This document shows positions 22,787-34,030 of a stretch of DNA of 64,000 nt, piece by piece. Position 1 is the stretch's first letter. Every line of letters begins with the position of its first letter. The DNA lies in assembly GCA_032158295.1 (NCBI GenBank), contig CM063248.1, positions 19,493,273 to 19,557,272 on the forward strand, written 5' to 3'. The position numbers and the translations under genes are program-made. Under the pieces are notes generated by a model that saw only the letters and a program-made list of their open reading frames with translations, ran no database searches and was not told the DNA's origin. This DNA is from Pycnopodia helianthoides. Taxonomy: Eukaryota > Echinodermata > Asteroidea > Forcipulatida > Asteriidae.

Positions 22787-24018
22787 GTGCTGTTTTCATA
22801 TCTCTATATCCATCCTTATATCAAGGAACAGGTCTCACACGTTAGTACATGAAGCAAACTAACCTCTGTGACCTGGTAAATTAACATTCCAAAGTATACC
22901 AACATGACCAAGGTTTTCACGGCAACAAAATGCGAATTTGAGGCCACTTCAAATGAAAGCTTCTACTGCTCAAACTTTTCGTAGTTTAAAACAAACTCAA
23001 TAGAATCATCTGGGAATTCTAAAAAAAAAATTGCTTGAATTATATCCATAAATTCTCGCCACTTGGAGGGCAGAATACTGGGCTCACAACCGGCATCGGC
23101 CAAACCTGCGTGGGAAACCTGTGTCAGCGCGCCGTGTGTACCGAGATTGTATCTGAACCTGAAAAGTTCCGAGCACAACTCGTAATTTTCCGAACTGCTG
23201 GAAGCGTTAGTTTTTAGTGTCTTCCTGAAACCAAGGATGTCTCATAAGTGAACTCAATCACTGTAGCTCGCTAGCTTATATAACTATAAGCCTGAGGAAA
23301 CTTGTCAATAAGGGTGCTTGCTGTTTTTATGTGAACCAGAAACACCGGGGGGTAACCCCTACTCTTCAACAATTTACACTTCTGTGTTCTTTTATGTGCA
23401 CTATTAAGATGTACAGGATCGAAATAATCAATTATGTACAAATCTTGTACATTTTATTTAATTAGTAAGTGAACATGTGAACAGTTATACTGCTCACAGT
23501 AATCTGATAGATTGTGAATTTGTATTTGATCGAGAACCAATCACGTGATGTGCTACAAAGACGCATTGACATGGCCTCAGGGGAACATGAGTGATGTATC
23601 CGTGGGATACATTACCTTGGTCCTCTCCAGCGTCTTGTACCCGGGTTCAAGGTTGCAACAACGCTGGTACTATGTAAACTATTATTACTATTAATGGTAT
23701 ATTTTATAGGGGCTAATTTTTGTACGCATGGTCTGTTGTAGCTCTTAGGTCTAAGGGACATGACCAAGAGCTACAATTTTATCGCAGCTACCTCATACTG
23801 TGCTTCAAGTCTGCTGTAGTTTTTAGTTTTTTTTTAAATACATGCTATTTTCATCATTGATCATCATCATCTGGCTGTTTTCATCCTTTGTTGGATGAAG
23901 CCCTCCTCCAGCAATTTTCAGTCCCTTCTGTCACTTCTCATTCTACTCCATGTTGCCACGTTTAAACGTGTGGTGATTTCATCTTTCCATCTCCTTTATG
24001 TCTTCCTCTTGTCCTGCT
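22787..24018. other. Intergenic, upstream of RFXAP
   Basis: Apart from the CCAAT/E-box motif at 23537-23548 I see nothing that supports a gene. A non-coding or N-terminal first exon of RFXAP may lie here, because the first visible RFXAP exon begins with a splice acceptor. Confidence 0.4.
23537..23548 (+). promoter_or_regulatory. CCAAT box overlapping a TCACGTGA E-box
   Basis: CCAATCACGTGA combines an NF-Y box with an 8-bp palindromic E-box (USF/MiT class), 780 bp upstream of the first RFXAP acceptor seen. It is a candidate promoter element for an undetected first exon. A short motif like this may be chance. Confidence 0.25.
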
Positions 24019-24028
24019 TGTCCGTGGT

Positions 24029-24262
24029 CAAAACAAGGAAGGTACCTGTAGTGGTAGCATTTATGAACTAAATATTAAAAAATGGCTTGAGCTTTCGTAG
24101 CAATGACTACTTCATCAGATGCAATGAAAGGGACAAGCCAGTGATGAAGTTGTTTTTGCTACGAAAGCTTGTGCAGATTTTCTTTGTAATTATTTAGTTG
24201 GTTAAACGCTACCACTACCTTCCTTGTTTTATCTATCAGACTAACGCGGCTACCTCTATCAC
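24029..24262. mobile_element. 234-bp foldback insertion with 10-bp target duplication
   Basis: TGTCCGTGGT occurs at 24019-24028 and 24263-24272. Inside, 'aaaacaaggaaggtac...agtggtagc' near the left end is inverted as 'gctaccactaccttccttg' near the right. It sits 55 bp before the RFXAP acceptor. The reading frame entering the RFXAP exon from here is derived from this element. Confidence 0.75.
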
Positions 24263-24327
24263 TGTCCGTGGTTGCCATTCTGTGAGTCGAGCATCATTAC
24301 CAAACTGCCTTTTATTGTTTGTTGCAG

Positions 24328-24722
24328 AGACCCTGGTGAATGAAACAAACTTGAAGATACCTCATCAATTTAATATGTTTCACCCAGCAAAGCAATACGA
24401 TTCTGCCCAAGACACTGCATCCGAGTCAGACACCCAGCAGTCCGACGAGAAGGATCCCTCCTTGAACTATAGCCTCACCCAGGAGGAGTCTGGGTGCTGC
24501 TCAGAGACCAGAACGGAGTCCTCCTCAGCCTTGTCATCATCCTCCTCCTCCTCGTCATGCTCAAGCGAGGAGAAGAAAGTGGAGATGGAGTGCGTCGCTC
24601 AAGACTGCCACAAGACGGCCTACAAGTCCCGCAAGTACGTGCTGCTGCCGTGGAAGTGCAAGTACCACCGTAACAAGACGTACAAGGAGACCTACAAGAA
24701 ACGAAAAGCCCTGATAAACAAG
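24328..24722 (+). CDS. RFXAP: RFXAP exon with N-terminus and Cys/His-basic block
   Basis: Begins after acceptor tgtttgttgcag and ends AACAAG|gtactg. The coding part from ATG 24375 is 348 bp. The reading frame is also open upstream to the acceptor, so translation could start in an earlier unseen exon. It contains a Ser run and the C-x4-C/W-x-C-x2-H segment followed by a basic KKR stretch, which is a likely nuclear localisation signal. Confidence 0.88.
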
Positions 24723-27700
24723 GTACTGGTTTTTTCTTGCGTAAAATATGCGACCATAGTGGTAGCCAGAGGGATGTCTGGGTGTCTTTTGGACACCCCG
24801 ATTTTTAATTTGGACACCCTGTTTTATATGTCGTTAAAATTAGGAAACGGCACATCAATGGCTCTTGACATATTTAAAGAGTTGAACATTTGTCGCGCTG
24901 TCAACTTTTTAGAGACTCAACGTTCAATATCAGTTTTGAAGGTCAGAGACTGATCCAAACTTAGAAGGTGCAAATGTAACCAAACAACTCGGACATCCAG
25001 TTTGAAAATTTCCAGCAAATTTGGACACCCTTTTACCAAATCCTGGCTAAAACCATGTGAATGTGGCTCATCTGACTTTAAAAGGTATACCAAAATCACT
25101 GCATCTTTAATGTCTAATGGTGCGCCTTAACTAGTATCGCTTGAGATCATTGTGACGATCACTGTGTGAAATCTTACATTTATACTTTAAAATAATCCTT
25201 TTGTTGGTCCAGGGTAATCCTTCATGGTATCATTTTATTAAAATTAGATTGACCAATTAGATTTGAATAATGTCTGGTACAATGACTTGCTTAGTCGCAA
25301 GCGACCGCTTTAATTTTAGTTGCTTAGATTAGAGACAGTTTTTTTTAATCGTTGTGCTATGATTATTGTGGCGGTTTCGTCCTCCGTCTGCGACCGGTCG
25401 GTCGCAGCCAACGTCAACAAGCGGTCTGACTTGGAATAAGTTGGAAGGCTGGAGATGTTGATCCGTTGTGGCGGCAGTCTACTGCCAGGCCCGTAGCGCA
25501 CACACAAGTCAAACGCCATTATTACTCACACACCCAAGTTGGCGGGAAATAGTACAGCAATGACGGGAACAGACACAGTTCATTTGAAAGTGACTTTGAT
25601 GGGTTTAATTACTCATTCCACAAACCTCGTCTCGCCTACGTTACACAAAATCTACTTTGTTAAGTTATACGGCTGATCTTTGATTACACTGGTTTTCTCT
25701 CATTAATTAAACGCTTACAAGGAGATTAATAATTCGGATTATGGTCAGTGATTTCGTACATCTTGATGCAATTACTCAACTCGACATGGACTCACACTAG
25801 AGTATGAGACTCCCTCCCTATAATTAGCGTAATGTAACACTCACTTCAATAAATCACTGTCGCTGTGACAGTCGCAACGTGGGAAGAGAGAGCGATCCAC
25901 GCCCGCTCCGTCCTTTTATCCAACATCGCTTTAGGCTGGTAACCCTCCAACAACTGTTATGTAGACCAGTACACGACGGCTGGGAACTAGCCAGAGTTAC
26001 ATTGCCAAGCGACTTTAAACTTAAACCGTATCGTATTAATCGATGCTGCATTGCATTACATTTGCACCTTCTAAGTTTGGATCAGTCTCTGACCATCAAA
26101 ACTGAAATTGAACGTTGAGTCTCTAAAAATTTGACAGCGTAACAAATGTTCAACTCTTTAAATATGTAAAGAGCCATTGATGTGCCGTCTCCTAATTTTT
26201 ACCAAAGCATGTCTTCTGGTCCGTAAAAACTTGCCAGCCTAGTGATAGTTTAACTCTCAAATTGTTCATGAGCCATCTTTGTGCCGTCTCCTACTGTATC
26301 CAAAGCATGTATTTCAGTCCCTCAAAAGTCTTTTAAATTGCTCACGATCCAATTTTGTGCTGTATCTTAACAGTTCTCGGAGCTTGTGTTTTAGTGTCTC
26401 AAAACTTGCCAACCTTGATTTGTCTCTTCTTTTTATTAAAGCAAAATATTAAAGCAAAAACGTCCCACCTTAGTGATAGTTTAACTTTCAAATTGTTTAC
26501 AAGCCATTTTTGTGCCGTCTCCTTCTTTTTCCTAAGCATGTGTCCCTCAAAACTTGCCTACCTAATGTTTGTTCAACTCTCAATTTTTTTGCGAGCCAAA
26601 GTTTGTATCGTCTCTTGACTTTTTCCAAACTGTGTTGTCCAGTCCCTAAAAATTGAACATTAAGTCCCTAAAAACTTAACAGTGTAACAAGAGTTCAACT
26701 CTCGAATATGTCAAAAGCCATTTTTGTGCCATCTGCTATTTTTTCCTAAGCACGTTTCCCTCAAAACTTGCCTACTTAATGTTTGTTCAACTCTCAATTT
26801 GTTCCCGAGCCAAAGTTAGTACCGTCTTTTGACTTTTTCCAAACTGTGTTGTCCAGTCCCTAAAAATTGAACATTAAGTCTCTAAGAACTTGACAGCGTA
26901 ACAAGAGTTCAACTCTCGATTATGTCAAGAGCCATTTTTGTGCCATCTTTATATTTTTTCTTTAAGCATGTCTTCCGGTCCGTAAAAACTTGCCAGCCTA
27001 GTGATAGTTTAACTTTCAAATTGTTTACAAGCCATTTTTGTGCCGTCTCCTTGTTTTTCTTTAAGCACGTGTCCCTAAAAACTTTCCAACCTAATGTATG
27101 TTCAACTCTCAAATTGTTCACCAGCCAAAGTTTGTGCCGTCTTTTGACTTTTCCCAAAATGTCTTGTCTAGTCCCTAAAAAATGATTTTTGAGTCTCTAA
27201 AAACTTGACAGCATAACAAATGTTCAACTCTCAAAAATGTCAGAAGCCATTGATGCGCCGTCTCCTAATTTTTTACCAAAGCATGTCTTCCGGTACCTAA
27301 AATCTTGCCAACCTAGTGATAGTTTAACTCTCAAATTGTTCATGAGCCAACTTTGTGCCGTCTCCGACTGTTTCCAAAGCATGTCATTCAGTCTCTCAAA
27401 ACTTGCTAACCTTGTGCCGTCTCTTTTTGTCATCAAAGCAAAATGTTTAGTCCCTAAAAACTTCCCACCTTAGTGATAGTTTAGCTCTCAACTTGTTAAA
27501 TTTGCCTTCTAAGTTTTGGTCAGTCTCTGACCTTTAAAACTGATACAAAAATACAAGCAATGCTCTCTTCAAAATACAACAATATAAAACTGAACTTTGT
27601 CAAAACACAAAAATAGATCTTTAACAATGGAAAGGTAACTCTTAATTCTTAACATCAAACTTTACAGAAACGAATGCTCAACTCTCGGAAATAACCCAAG

Positions 27701-30202
27701 GCTCTTAAGGTGATAACAGTTAACAATACCCAACGGTAGGCTATCCAAGTTTTTCGAGGCGATTTCTAAGCTCACCATACAACTTGTCGCCTAATCTTCA
27801 TAGTTTGCCTTCTAGCGAATGTCCGCCACGAAACTGGTTTCGAAGACTCTCTCGGTGTGGTTTTTTGTGATCACAACACTGACCCCAATGGTACCCGAGC
27901 ACCTACTGTTTGTTTCTACAAACACTCAATTCTAATCGTTATAATTATTATTACTATCGAAAAATCCTGTGTTGTAATGTTAGTTTAAAGTTAAAAAATG
28001 AAGGCAACTGTAAAGAATCTAATTTCATTGTTAGTATTTTTTATTTGTTTTTTTCCAGAGTATTTTGAACATGGAACTTGTGATGCATGGAACGGAGAGC
28101 CAAAATGATGGTCTAGGGGGTACTTCGAGACAGAAACCAGCCCAGCAGAGGAACATGCTGGAACAGGTCCTCAATGAGAAGAAAATGGTAATTAATTCCC
28201 TACAAGGATCCAGTTTAGTTAAGCACACAAATCTGCTTAGCATAAGAATACTGTTTAGCAGATACATGCAACCAACCAAACTGTCGTAGTTTCAAGGGAC
28301 CTTATGAATTGGCGCTGTCCCGCCGCCATCTTGGAGGTAAAACTGATGATGAAACAATAGAAAATGCACAGCTATGTACGCGCGTCACGTAGGTAGGGCC
28401 AATTAGCAACCTTCTTTTGACCTCTGTTTGAGGGCACTCCACTGAAGTGATTTCTTGTGCGTCGGGTCTTTTCAAGCTGAGTATCAGTATTTCTGTCTCA
28501 GCTGGGCCCACTTTAAAGGGAGGGTATACCTTTTGTAATTACTCCAAAAATGAATGACCATCAAAACTTACTTGGTAAGAAGCAATGCAGCTATTGATAA
28601 TGACCAACCTTTTTGAGAAACAACTCCCGACAAAGGAACGTGGTTTTAGAGAGAGGGATTCAAAAACATTTCGATCTGAGAGATGTTTCTGCATGAAATG
28701 TTTCTCAGATTGTGTGTTCTCAGATTGTGTGTAGTACATTTTCAGCTGAATAGCCTGATAAACTACGAGGGATTCACAATACAGTGCACTCTCTACAGTT
28801 TACCCAGAAAAAGCTGTTTTCCAAAAAGAGGTCGACTAAAAATATTACAAAAACATTGACAAAATAGGGAGACCGCCAATATAGTGCTAGATAGCTCAGT
28901 TGGTAGAGCGCCGGTACGTTAATCCGGAGGTCGTTGGTTCAAATCCCGCTCTAGTCATCTTTTCTTTGTTCAACCCCAAACTAAAAATATTACACTCACA
29001 AAGTAGTGCTGCCCAGGCAGTTTGGGACAATGAAATGGCTGACATGAATGTGAAAAACAGTCACAAGCCTTCCCCCCAAAAAATCACATCTTATGTCGTA
29101 AACACAGCAGGGTCCAATTTCATAGAGCTGCTTAAGCGCAAAAAGCAGCTAAGCACGAAATGGTTTTGCTTACCACAGTAAGGTTACCAGCCAGAATACC
29201 ACATAACACGTTCCGTCTGTGACTGGTTTCCTGCGTAGTTTGGCTGAGCAAAAAAGTTGTTTGGCAAAGTTTTCTTTTGAAGCAGCTGTGGAAAAATTGT
29301 TGGCCCTTTTCCCAATGAGGCACTTGAAAATTTCACCAGAAGTGCATACTGCTGCTGAGGGCGCACAGCATTGCTGATTTGAACTCGGGGCCCGCAATGA
29401 AAAGCAAATGTTAGTCCACTGCAGAGGTCCAATTCGATGAAGCTGCTTCTCGCACGAGAGTTTATTTAATATAAAACGTGTTACACAGCATCAGCCAAAA
29501 TGCCACTCAAGGTGTCAGCCAGCCATGGCCTCTGGTCACCGTTTTGAGGCTGCCTTGTGAATTCGGACACTCAAATGTTTCATTCATATTACATGAAACG
29601 TAATTTTCTGACAAGAGTTTATCAAGAGGAAAATTAAGCTTCAGATCTTTTTATTGTAATCGCCGCTTGCTCTATTAATCTCAAGAAAATCTTTAAATGG
29701 TTATTTGGATAGTTTAATTTCAGTTGCAATTCAAAACCTTTTTTCTCTGTTAGTTCCATCCATTTTCTACCAGCGAAACAAAAAACAACTGAGACCAGTT
29801 CTTGTAAATTCAGTCTCTTGTAAATTTTGACTAGGTGAAATACTTCCCCCAGTTCCTAAAAATCTTAGAGTGAGAGATCTGTGTGAGGCCATGTCCAAAT
29901 TAAAGTCTACGGCTACAGCTGGATTGTTGCGTCGTCATGTGTTAAAGTATAGGACGCCCTTAGCAAACACTCGTAACAGCAGTCGTAGCTGTAGCCATAG
30001 CCGTCAGTTCTGAGATGGCCTATCAATGTTAGCACTTGACTGACTTGTGTTTACCTTATTTGTACAGGCTTTGATGCAGTCCCCTGTCGTCTTGGAATTC
30101 CTCCAGAAGCAGCAACAGAAGAAACACAATCAGCACAGACATCAGTACAAGCCATGGAGTGTTAATCAACACCAGGGATATGGAGCAGCAAACCAGCGCT
30201 GA
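24375..30202 (+). CDS. RFXAP: RFXAP orthologue, three coding exons (203 aa)
   Basis: RFX-associated protein is a nuclear subunit of the RFX complex (RFX5, RFXANK, RFXAP) that binds X-box promoters in vertebrates (family knowledge). The CDS joins 24375-24722, 28059-28187 and 30068-30202, all phase 0 with GT/AG junctions, giving 203 aa against ~272 in human. Residues 1-70 are acidic and Ser-rich. Residues 73-111 hold Cys73, Cys78, Cys95 and His98 with LPWKCKYHRNKTYKETYKKR, matching the human PWMCKKHRNKMYKDKYKKKK block. Residues 149-155 (MLEQVLN) and 161-176 (LMQSPVVLEFLQKQQQ) match the C-terminal RFXANK-binding region. The start is uncertain: an acceptor at 24327 implies an upstream exon, and ATG 24375 is the first Met after it (A at -3). 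The last ~16 codons lie in the first unit of a minisatellite. Confidence 0.9.
24846..24985 (+). repeat. Satellite monomer, plus orientation, in RFXAP intron 1
   Basis: 'cggcacatcaatggctcttg' through 'aacttagaaggtgcaaatgt' matches the satellite of 53865 onward and is the inverse of 26064-26200. The two bound a ~1.35-kb segment. Confidence 0.85.
26064..27540 (-). repeat. Satellite block, minus orientation, in RFXAP intron 1
   Basis: About 14 diverged monomers, each with a form of 'ttcaactctcaaattgttc', 'gtgccgtctcct' and 'aaagcatgt'. These are inverses of the 'gagagttgaac / gacggcac / acatgcttt' monomers at 48.7-58 kb. It ends with 'gccttctaagttttggtcag', the same edge as at 26064. Confidence 0.9.
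28059..28187 (+). CDS. RFXAP: RFXAP exon 2
   Basis: Acceptor tttttttccag and donor AAAATG|gtaatt, 43 codons in phase 0. Ends RQKPAQQRNMLEQVLNEKKM, which aligns with the human RPARPTLLEQVLNQKR segment. Confidence 0.92.
28320..28332. promoter_or_regulatory. YY1-type motif
   Basis: CCGCCGCCATCTTGG-like sequence in RFXAP intron 2. YY1 recognises GCCGCCATCTTG. No nearby start is evident, and it may belong to a dispersed repeat. Confidence 0.2.
28508..28740 (+). mobile_element. Partial MITE, one end only
   Basis: Begins 'actttaaagggagggtatac' with a TTAA and then 'tttgtaattactccaaaaat', like the left ends of the TTAA MITEs. No inverted right end was found. Confidence 0.4.
28884..28962 (+). mobile_element. 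tRNA-like SINE head
   Basis: 'tagctcagttggtagagcg' (A-box), an anticodon-like stem with CCGG/CCGG and a GTT-containing loop (Asn-like), and 'ggttcaaatcccgctc' (B-box). Position 33 is C rather than U and the acceptor stem pairs poorly, so I call it a SINE head or tRNA pseudogene, not a functional tRNA. Confidence 0.6.
30068..30202 (+). CDS. RFXAP: RFXAP exon 3 and stop
   Basis: Acceptor tatttgtacag. Encodes ALMQSPVVLEFLQKQQQKKH and a Gln/His-rich tail of 44 residues, ending TGA 30200-30202. From CCATGG at 30152 onward the exon is one unit of the adjacent 96-bp tandem repeat. Confidence 0.92.
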   Translation, partial: ALMQSPVVLEFLQKQQQKKHNQHRHQYKPWSVNQHQGYGAANQR

Positions 30203-31062
30203 TATATACACTACTGATCTCATCAACAACTGTTGATGTTAGCACAATCCATGGGACTAACATCAACACCAGGGATACGGAGCAGCAAACCAGCACTGAT
30301 ATACACTACTGATCTCATCAACAACTGTTGATGTTAGCACAATCCATGGGACTAACATCAACACCAGGGATACGGAGCAGCAAACCAGCGCTGATAATAT
30401 ACACTACTGATCTCATCAACAACTGTTGATGTTAGCACAATCCATGGGACTAACATCAACACCAGGGATACGGAGCAGCAAACCAGCGCTGATATACACA
30501 CTACTGATCTCATCAACAACTGTTGATATTAGCACAATCCATGGGACTAACATCAACACCAGGGATACGGAGCAGCAAACCAGCGCTGATATATACACTA
30601 CTGATCTCATCAACAACTGTTGATGTTAGCACAATCCATGGGACTAACATCAACACCAGGGATACGGAGCAGCAAACCAGCGCTGATATACACTACTGAT
30701 CTCATCAACAACTGTTGATATTAGCACAATCCATGGGACTAACATCAACACCAGGGATACGGAGCAGCAAACCAGCGCTGATATATACACTACTGATCTC
30801 ATCAACAACTGTTGATGTTAGCACAATCCATGGGACTAACATCAACACCAGGGATACGGAGCAGCAAACCAGCGCTGATATACACTACTGATCTCATCAA
30901 CAACTGTTGATGTTAGCACAATCCATGGGACTAACATCAACACCAGGGATACGGAGCAGCAAACCAGCGCTGATATATACACTACTGATCTCATCAACAA
31001 CTGTTGATGTTAGCACAATCCATGGGACTAACATCAACACCAGGGATATGGATCAGCACACC
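30152..31062. repeat. 96-bp minisatellite, ~9.5 copies, starting inside RFXAP exon 3
   Basis: The anchor 'caccaggga' occurs at 30170, 30267, 30362, 30460, 30557, 30653, 30748, 30845, 30940 and 31038, spacings 95-98. The first unit encodes the last ~16 codons and stop of RFXAP. Each later unit carries GTTGATGTTAG and CTAACATCAAC as an 11-bp perfect hairpin around CCATGG. Confidence 0.95.
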
Positions 31063-31338
31063 ACTGTAGTTATAATCCATTATTTCAATAACAAGAAGGA
31101 GTATTTATTTTATAATTTCACAAAGCACGAAGATGCACTTTAAGATTCACCAATTAAGATTGATGCACATCTTAAGATGATTCTTAGCTCTTTGTTAAAA
31201 TCCACAAACATAAATGTTAGCAAAAACCAGGGGACATGCACCAACACCAGGGTTGTGAACAAACGAACCATTGATATTTTCATTATTGGACAAGTCCTTG
31301 ATTACCAGGTTTGGGTTTGTAGCCGACTCGGCAATAGT

Positions 31339-31380
31339 GCACAAATACAAGCTTCAGTAGACTGAAGCTTGTATTTGTGC
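31339..31380. repeat. Perfect 20-bp-arm palindrome, 2-nt loop
   Basis: GCACAAATACAAGCTTCAGT (31339-31358), AG, and its exact inverse at 31361-31380. Confidence 0.95.
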
Positions 31381-31469
31381 TGATTGGGTCTGTGGTGCTT
31401 GTGCATACAGTCCAATCTTATTTTTGTTATTATTATTTTGTTGTAATGAAATATCGCCTTACTCACAAG

Positions 31470-31765
31470 GATATTGCCAATATCACAAGGCCAAACGGCC
31501 ACTTCAAGGTGAGGGCTACACCTAACTGATTTCGGGTTATCGACCCAAATCAACTATCACCAGGGGCACGTTGCCACCTACTCCTGGGGCTGAAACGGGG
31601 TTACACCCTTCACAGTCCGTAAGGATGTACACATGTAGGCATGGGTATCATCCACTAGGAGCCTGGCTAGCAGAGCAGATTGCACTACCTTCCCAACTTT
31701 TTACGAATCAATTATGGTTGCTCAAGGGCACGAGTGTCATGACCGGGATACGAACCCACACTCTG
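31470..31765 (-). mobile_element. SINE remnant, minus orientation
   Basis: Right part 'gggcacgagtgtcatgaccg' and 'cgaacccacactctgctaat' is the inverse of the B-box region of the long tRNA-derived SINE (59240). The left part is diverged. Confidence 0.6.
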
Positions 31766-32064
31766 CTAATTGCAACATTTCTAAATATTATAAAACCTGA
31801 AATGTCAATGTGTGTATACTGCACATTCATGTAGTTAACATGAAAGCCACAAGTATTGTTCTTATTTTATTTAAAGAAAATGTATCTAGTCATTAAGCAG
31901 TGCTGCCAAAAGGTTGAAATGTAAATTTTTAATGAGATAAACAATGTAATAGCAAGTTTTCTAGATCAATTTTTTTCATATAGCTCTTTATTATGTTCGA
32001 TTGAAAAAACTCTTTCCATTAATTAAATTAAAGGGACGAACATTAATTTTATGATTTCTTAAAG

Positions 32065-32305
32065 CACGAAGATGCACCTTAGGATTCACGAATTAAGATT
32101 CACATCTTAAGATCATTCTTGGCTCGTTGTTAAAATCGAACCTTGGGCTTCGATTTCACAAAGAGATGAGATTGATCTTAAGTGCAAATCAATCTTACCT
32201 GCTAAGCAAAGTGTGATGTCACAACACAAATCACAATAATGTATTGTGATATCACACTTTGCTTAGCAGTTAAGATTGATACACAGTTAAGATGAAATCA
32301 CTGGT
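32065..32305. repeat. Foldback with ~65-bp arms
   Basis: 'gctaagcaaagtgtgatgtc' at about 32211 and 'tatcacactttgcttagc' at about 32250 are inverse, extended by 'atcaatctta'/'taagattgat'. The flank 'agcacgaagatgcacctta' also occurs at 31122, so a related element fragment lies there. Confidence 0.8.
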
Positions 32306-32309
32306 CTTC

Positions 32310-33320
32310 TCAATTATATTTTTTGGGTGCACTTAACCACTTCACGTTAGATGATGTGTTTATCTTATTCGCACAGACTTTCTTTTCTTTTCCTTGTCAG
32401 TTCAAGGTTTTATATATTTTCAGAAGAAACGAATACTCAAGAAGCTCCCAAAAGTTCCAAAAATAAACACCGCGGGCACAAACAAAAATGTTATACGAGT
32501 GAAGTGGTAAAGCAAGGAACATATTTTGAGTTTAGAATTTTGTTGTTCACTTAATCAGTCTCGTTCCTTTATTTTTTTAATTGTATATTTTGTTTTGACT
32601 TTTGTTTTGAAAAAATCTATTCTCTATGCTTTCTTTTTAAATGTACAATGTATACTTTATTTTAATGGTGAGAACAAACTGTACTGATCCCTTGCACCAA
32701 CATCAGACACACCCACTGTCTGCCACGCTCTCCTTTTGGGATTCAAATTGCACGTCATAATTATGGCAAGCGTATCAAAGCAGCATTGCCTGAAGTGTGA
32801 ACTACACTGTATAACACACAGGGACATTGACTCCCAAATTGGACAAGGGGAGGGGGGGGGGTGGGTTATGACTCCCACAATGGTTCAACCAAGATTATTG
32901 TGATGATACTGTCAGGTGGAGTGGATCAATACTCTGGCACCTAATAATGTACTTTTAACTTACCTAATCTCGGCAGCACTTGCATATTTATTTATTAATG
33001 AATTTTGTTTGTAAATATTACCATTTTGTCCACTGATTGAGTTAATAAATTCCATGCACAATATGGGTCCAGGAATGCAACTTCACGTATGTTAGTGTGT
33101 TTACTCTTGGTCACAGACCAAGACTGAGTGAAACTTTCGGCTAGACTTTACCCTTACCCCAACCTGAAATGTTTAGGGGAGAATTTATCAAACAGCTCCA
33201 TGCTATTGTATAAATACTGAATTTACCCTAGCACTAACCTTACTCTTACTGTCACCCTTACTCAAACCCCAACTGTTTTTTTGTTTTTTGAGAATTCACC
33301 AAAATTTTAAGGGGGTAAGC
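32310..33320. other. Intergenic, no gene recognised
   Basis: Both strands lack credible exons. A G-rich run is at 32848-32862. AATAAA motifs here could serve RFXAP 3' ends, but none can be assigned. Confidence 0.45.
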
Positions 33321-33324
33321 CTTG

Positions 33325-34030
33325 CATTGGATCCCTTTAACTCTACTCCATAAATATTGACTTTATACCCAAACACAAACACAAAACGCTTGTTCCTTCA
33401 CTCTAGGCTACTGTATAAATACTGACTTTAACCTAATACAAACCCAAACACTTGTATAAAGGAGAACTCAACAAAATCACAAGGGATAAGCCTTGCAATT
33501 GACCCCTTCACTCTAGGCTACTGTATAACCCGTACACAAACCCCAAACACTTGCATAGAGGAGAACTCACCAAAAGCACAAGGGATAAGCCTTGCAATTG
33601 ACCCCTTCACTCTATCTAGGCTACTGTATAACCCTACACGAACCCAAACACTTGCATAGAGGAGAACTCGCCAAAAACACAAGGGGTAAGCCTTGCAATT
33701 GACCCCTTCACTCTAGGCTACTGTATAACCCTAACACAAACCCCAAACACTTGCACAGAGGAGAACTTACCAAAACAAGGGGTAAGCCTTGCAATTGACC
33801 CCTTCACTCTAGGCTACTGTATAACCCTAACACAAACCCTAACACAAACCCAAACACTTGCATAGAGGAGAACTCACCAAAAACACAAGGGGTAAGCCTT
33901 GTAATTGACCCCTTCACTCTGGGCTACTGTATAAATACTGACTCTACCCTGATGCAGACTCCAGACGCATGCTTCGAGGAAAACTCACCAAAATCACAAG
34001 AGGTAAGCCTTGCATTTATTTCCTTTACGC
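33325..34030. repeat. ~95-115 bp tandem repeat, ~7 copies
   Basis: Recurring 'ccccttcactctaggctact', 'gtataaccctaacacaaacc', 'cttgcatagaggagaactca' and 'ggggtaagccttgcaattga'. Copies become irregular at both edges. Confidence 0.88.

Noticed and set aside
24198..24374. RFXAP N-terminus starting at ATG 24198
   Set aside because: That stretch is encoded by a foldback insertion, and a good splice acceptor separates it from the exon.
28890..28960. Functional tRNA-Asn
   Set aside because: A- and B-boxes are present but the acceptor stem pairs poorly, position 33 is not U, and the sequence continues into repeat-like flanks, so it fits a SINE head or pseudogene.
30416..31143. Minisatellite reading frames as genes
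   Set aside because: Frames stay open only because the unit is close to 96 bp. They repeat the same translation on both strands.
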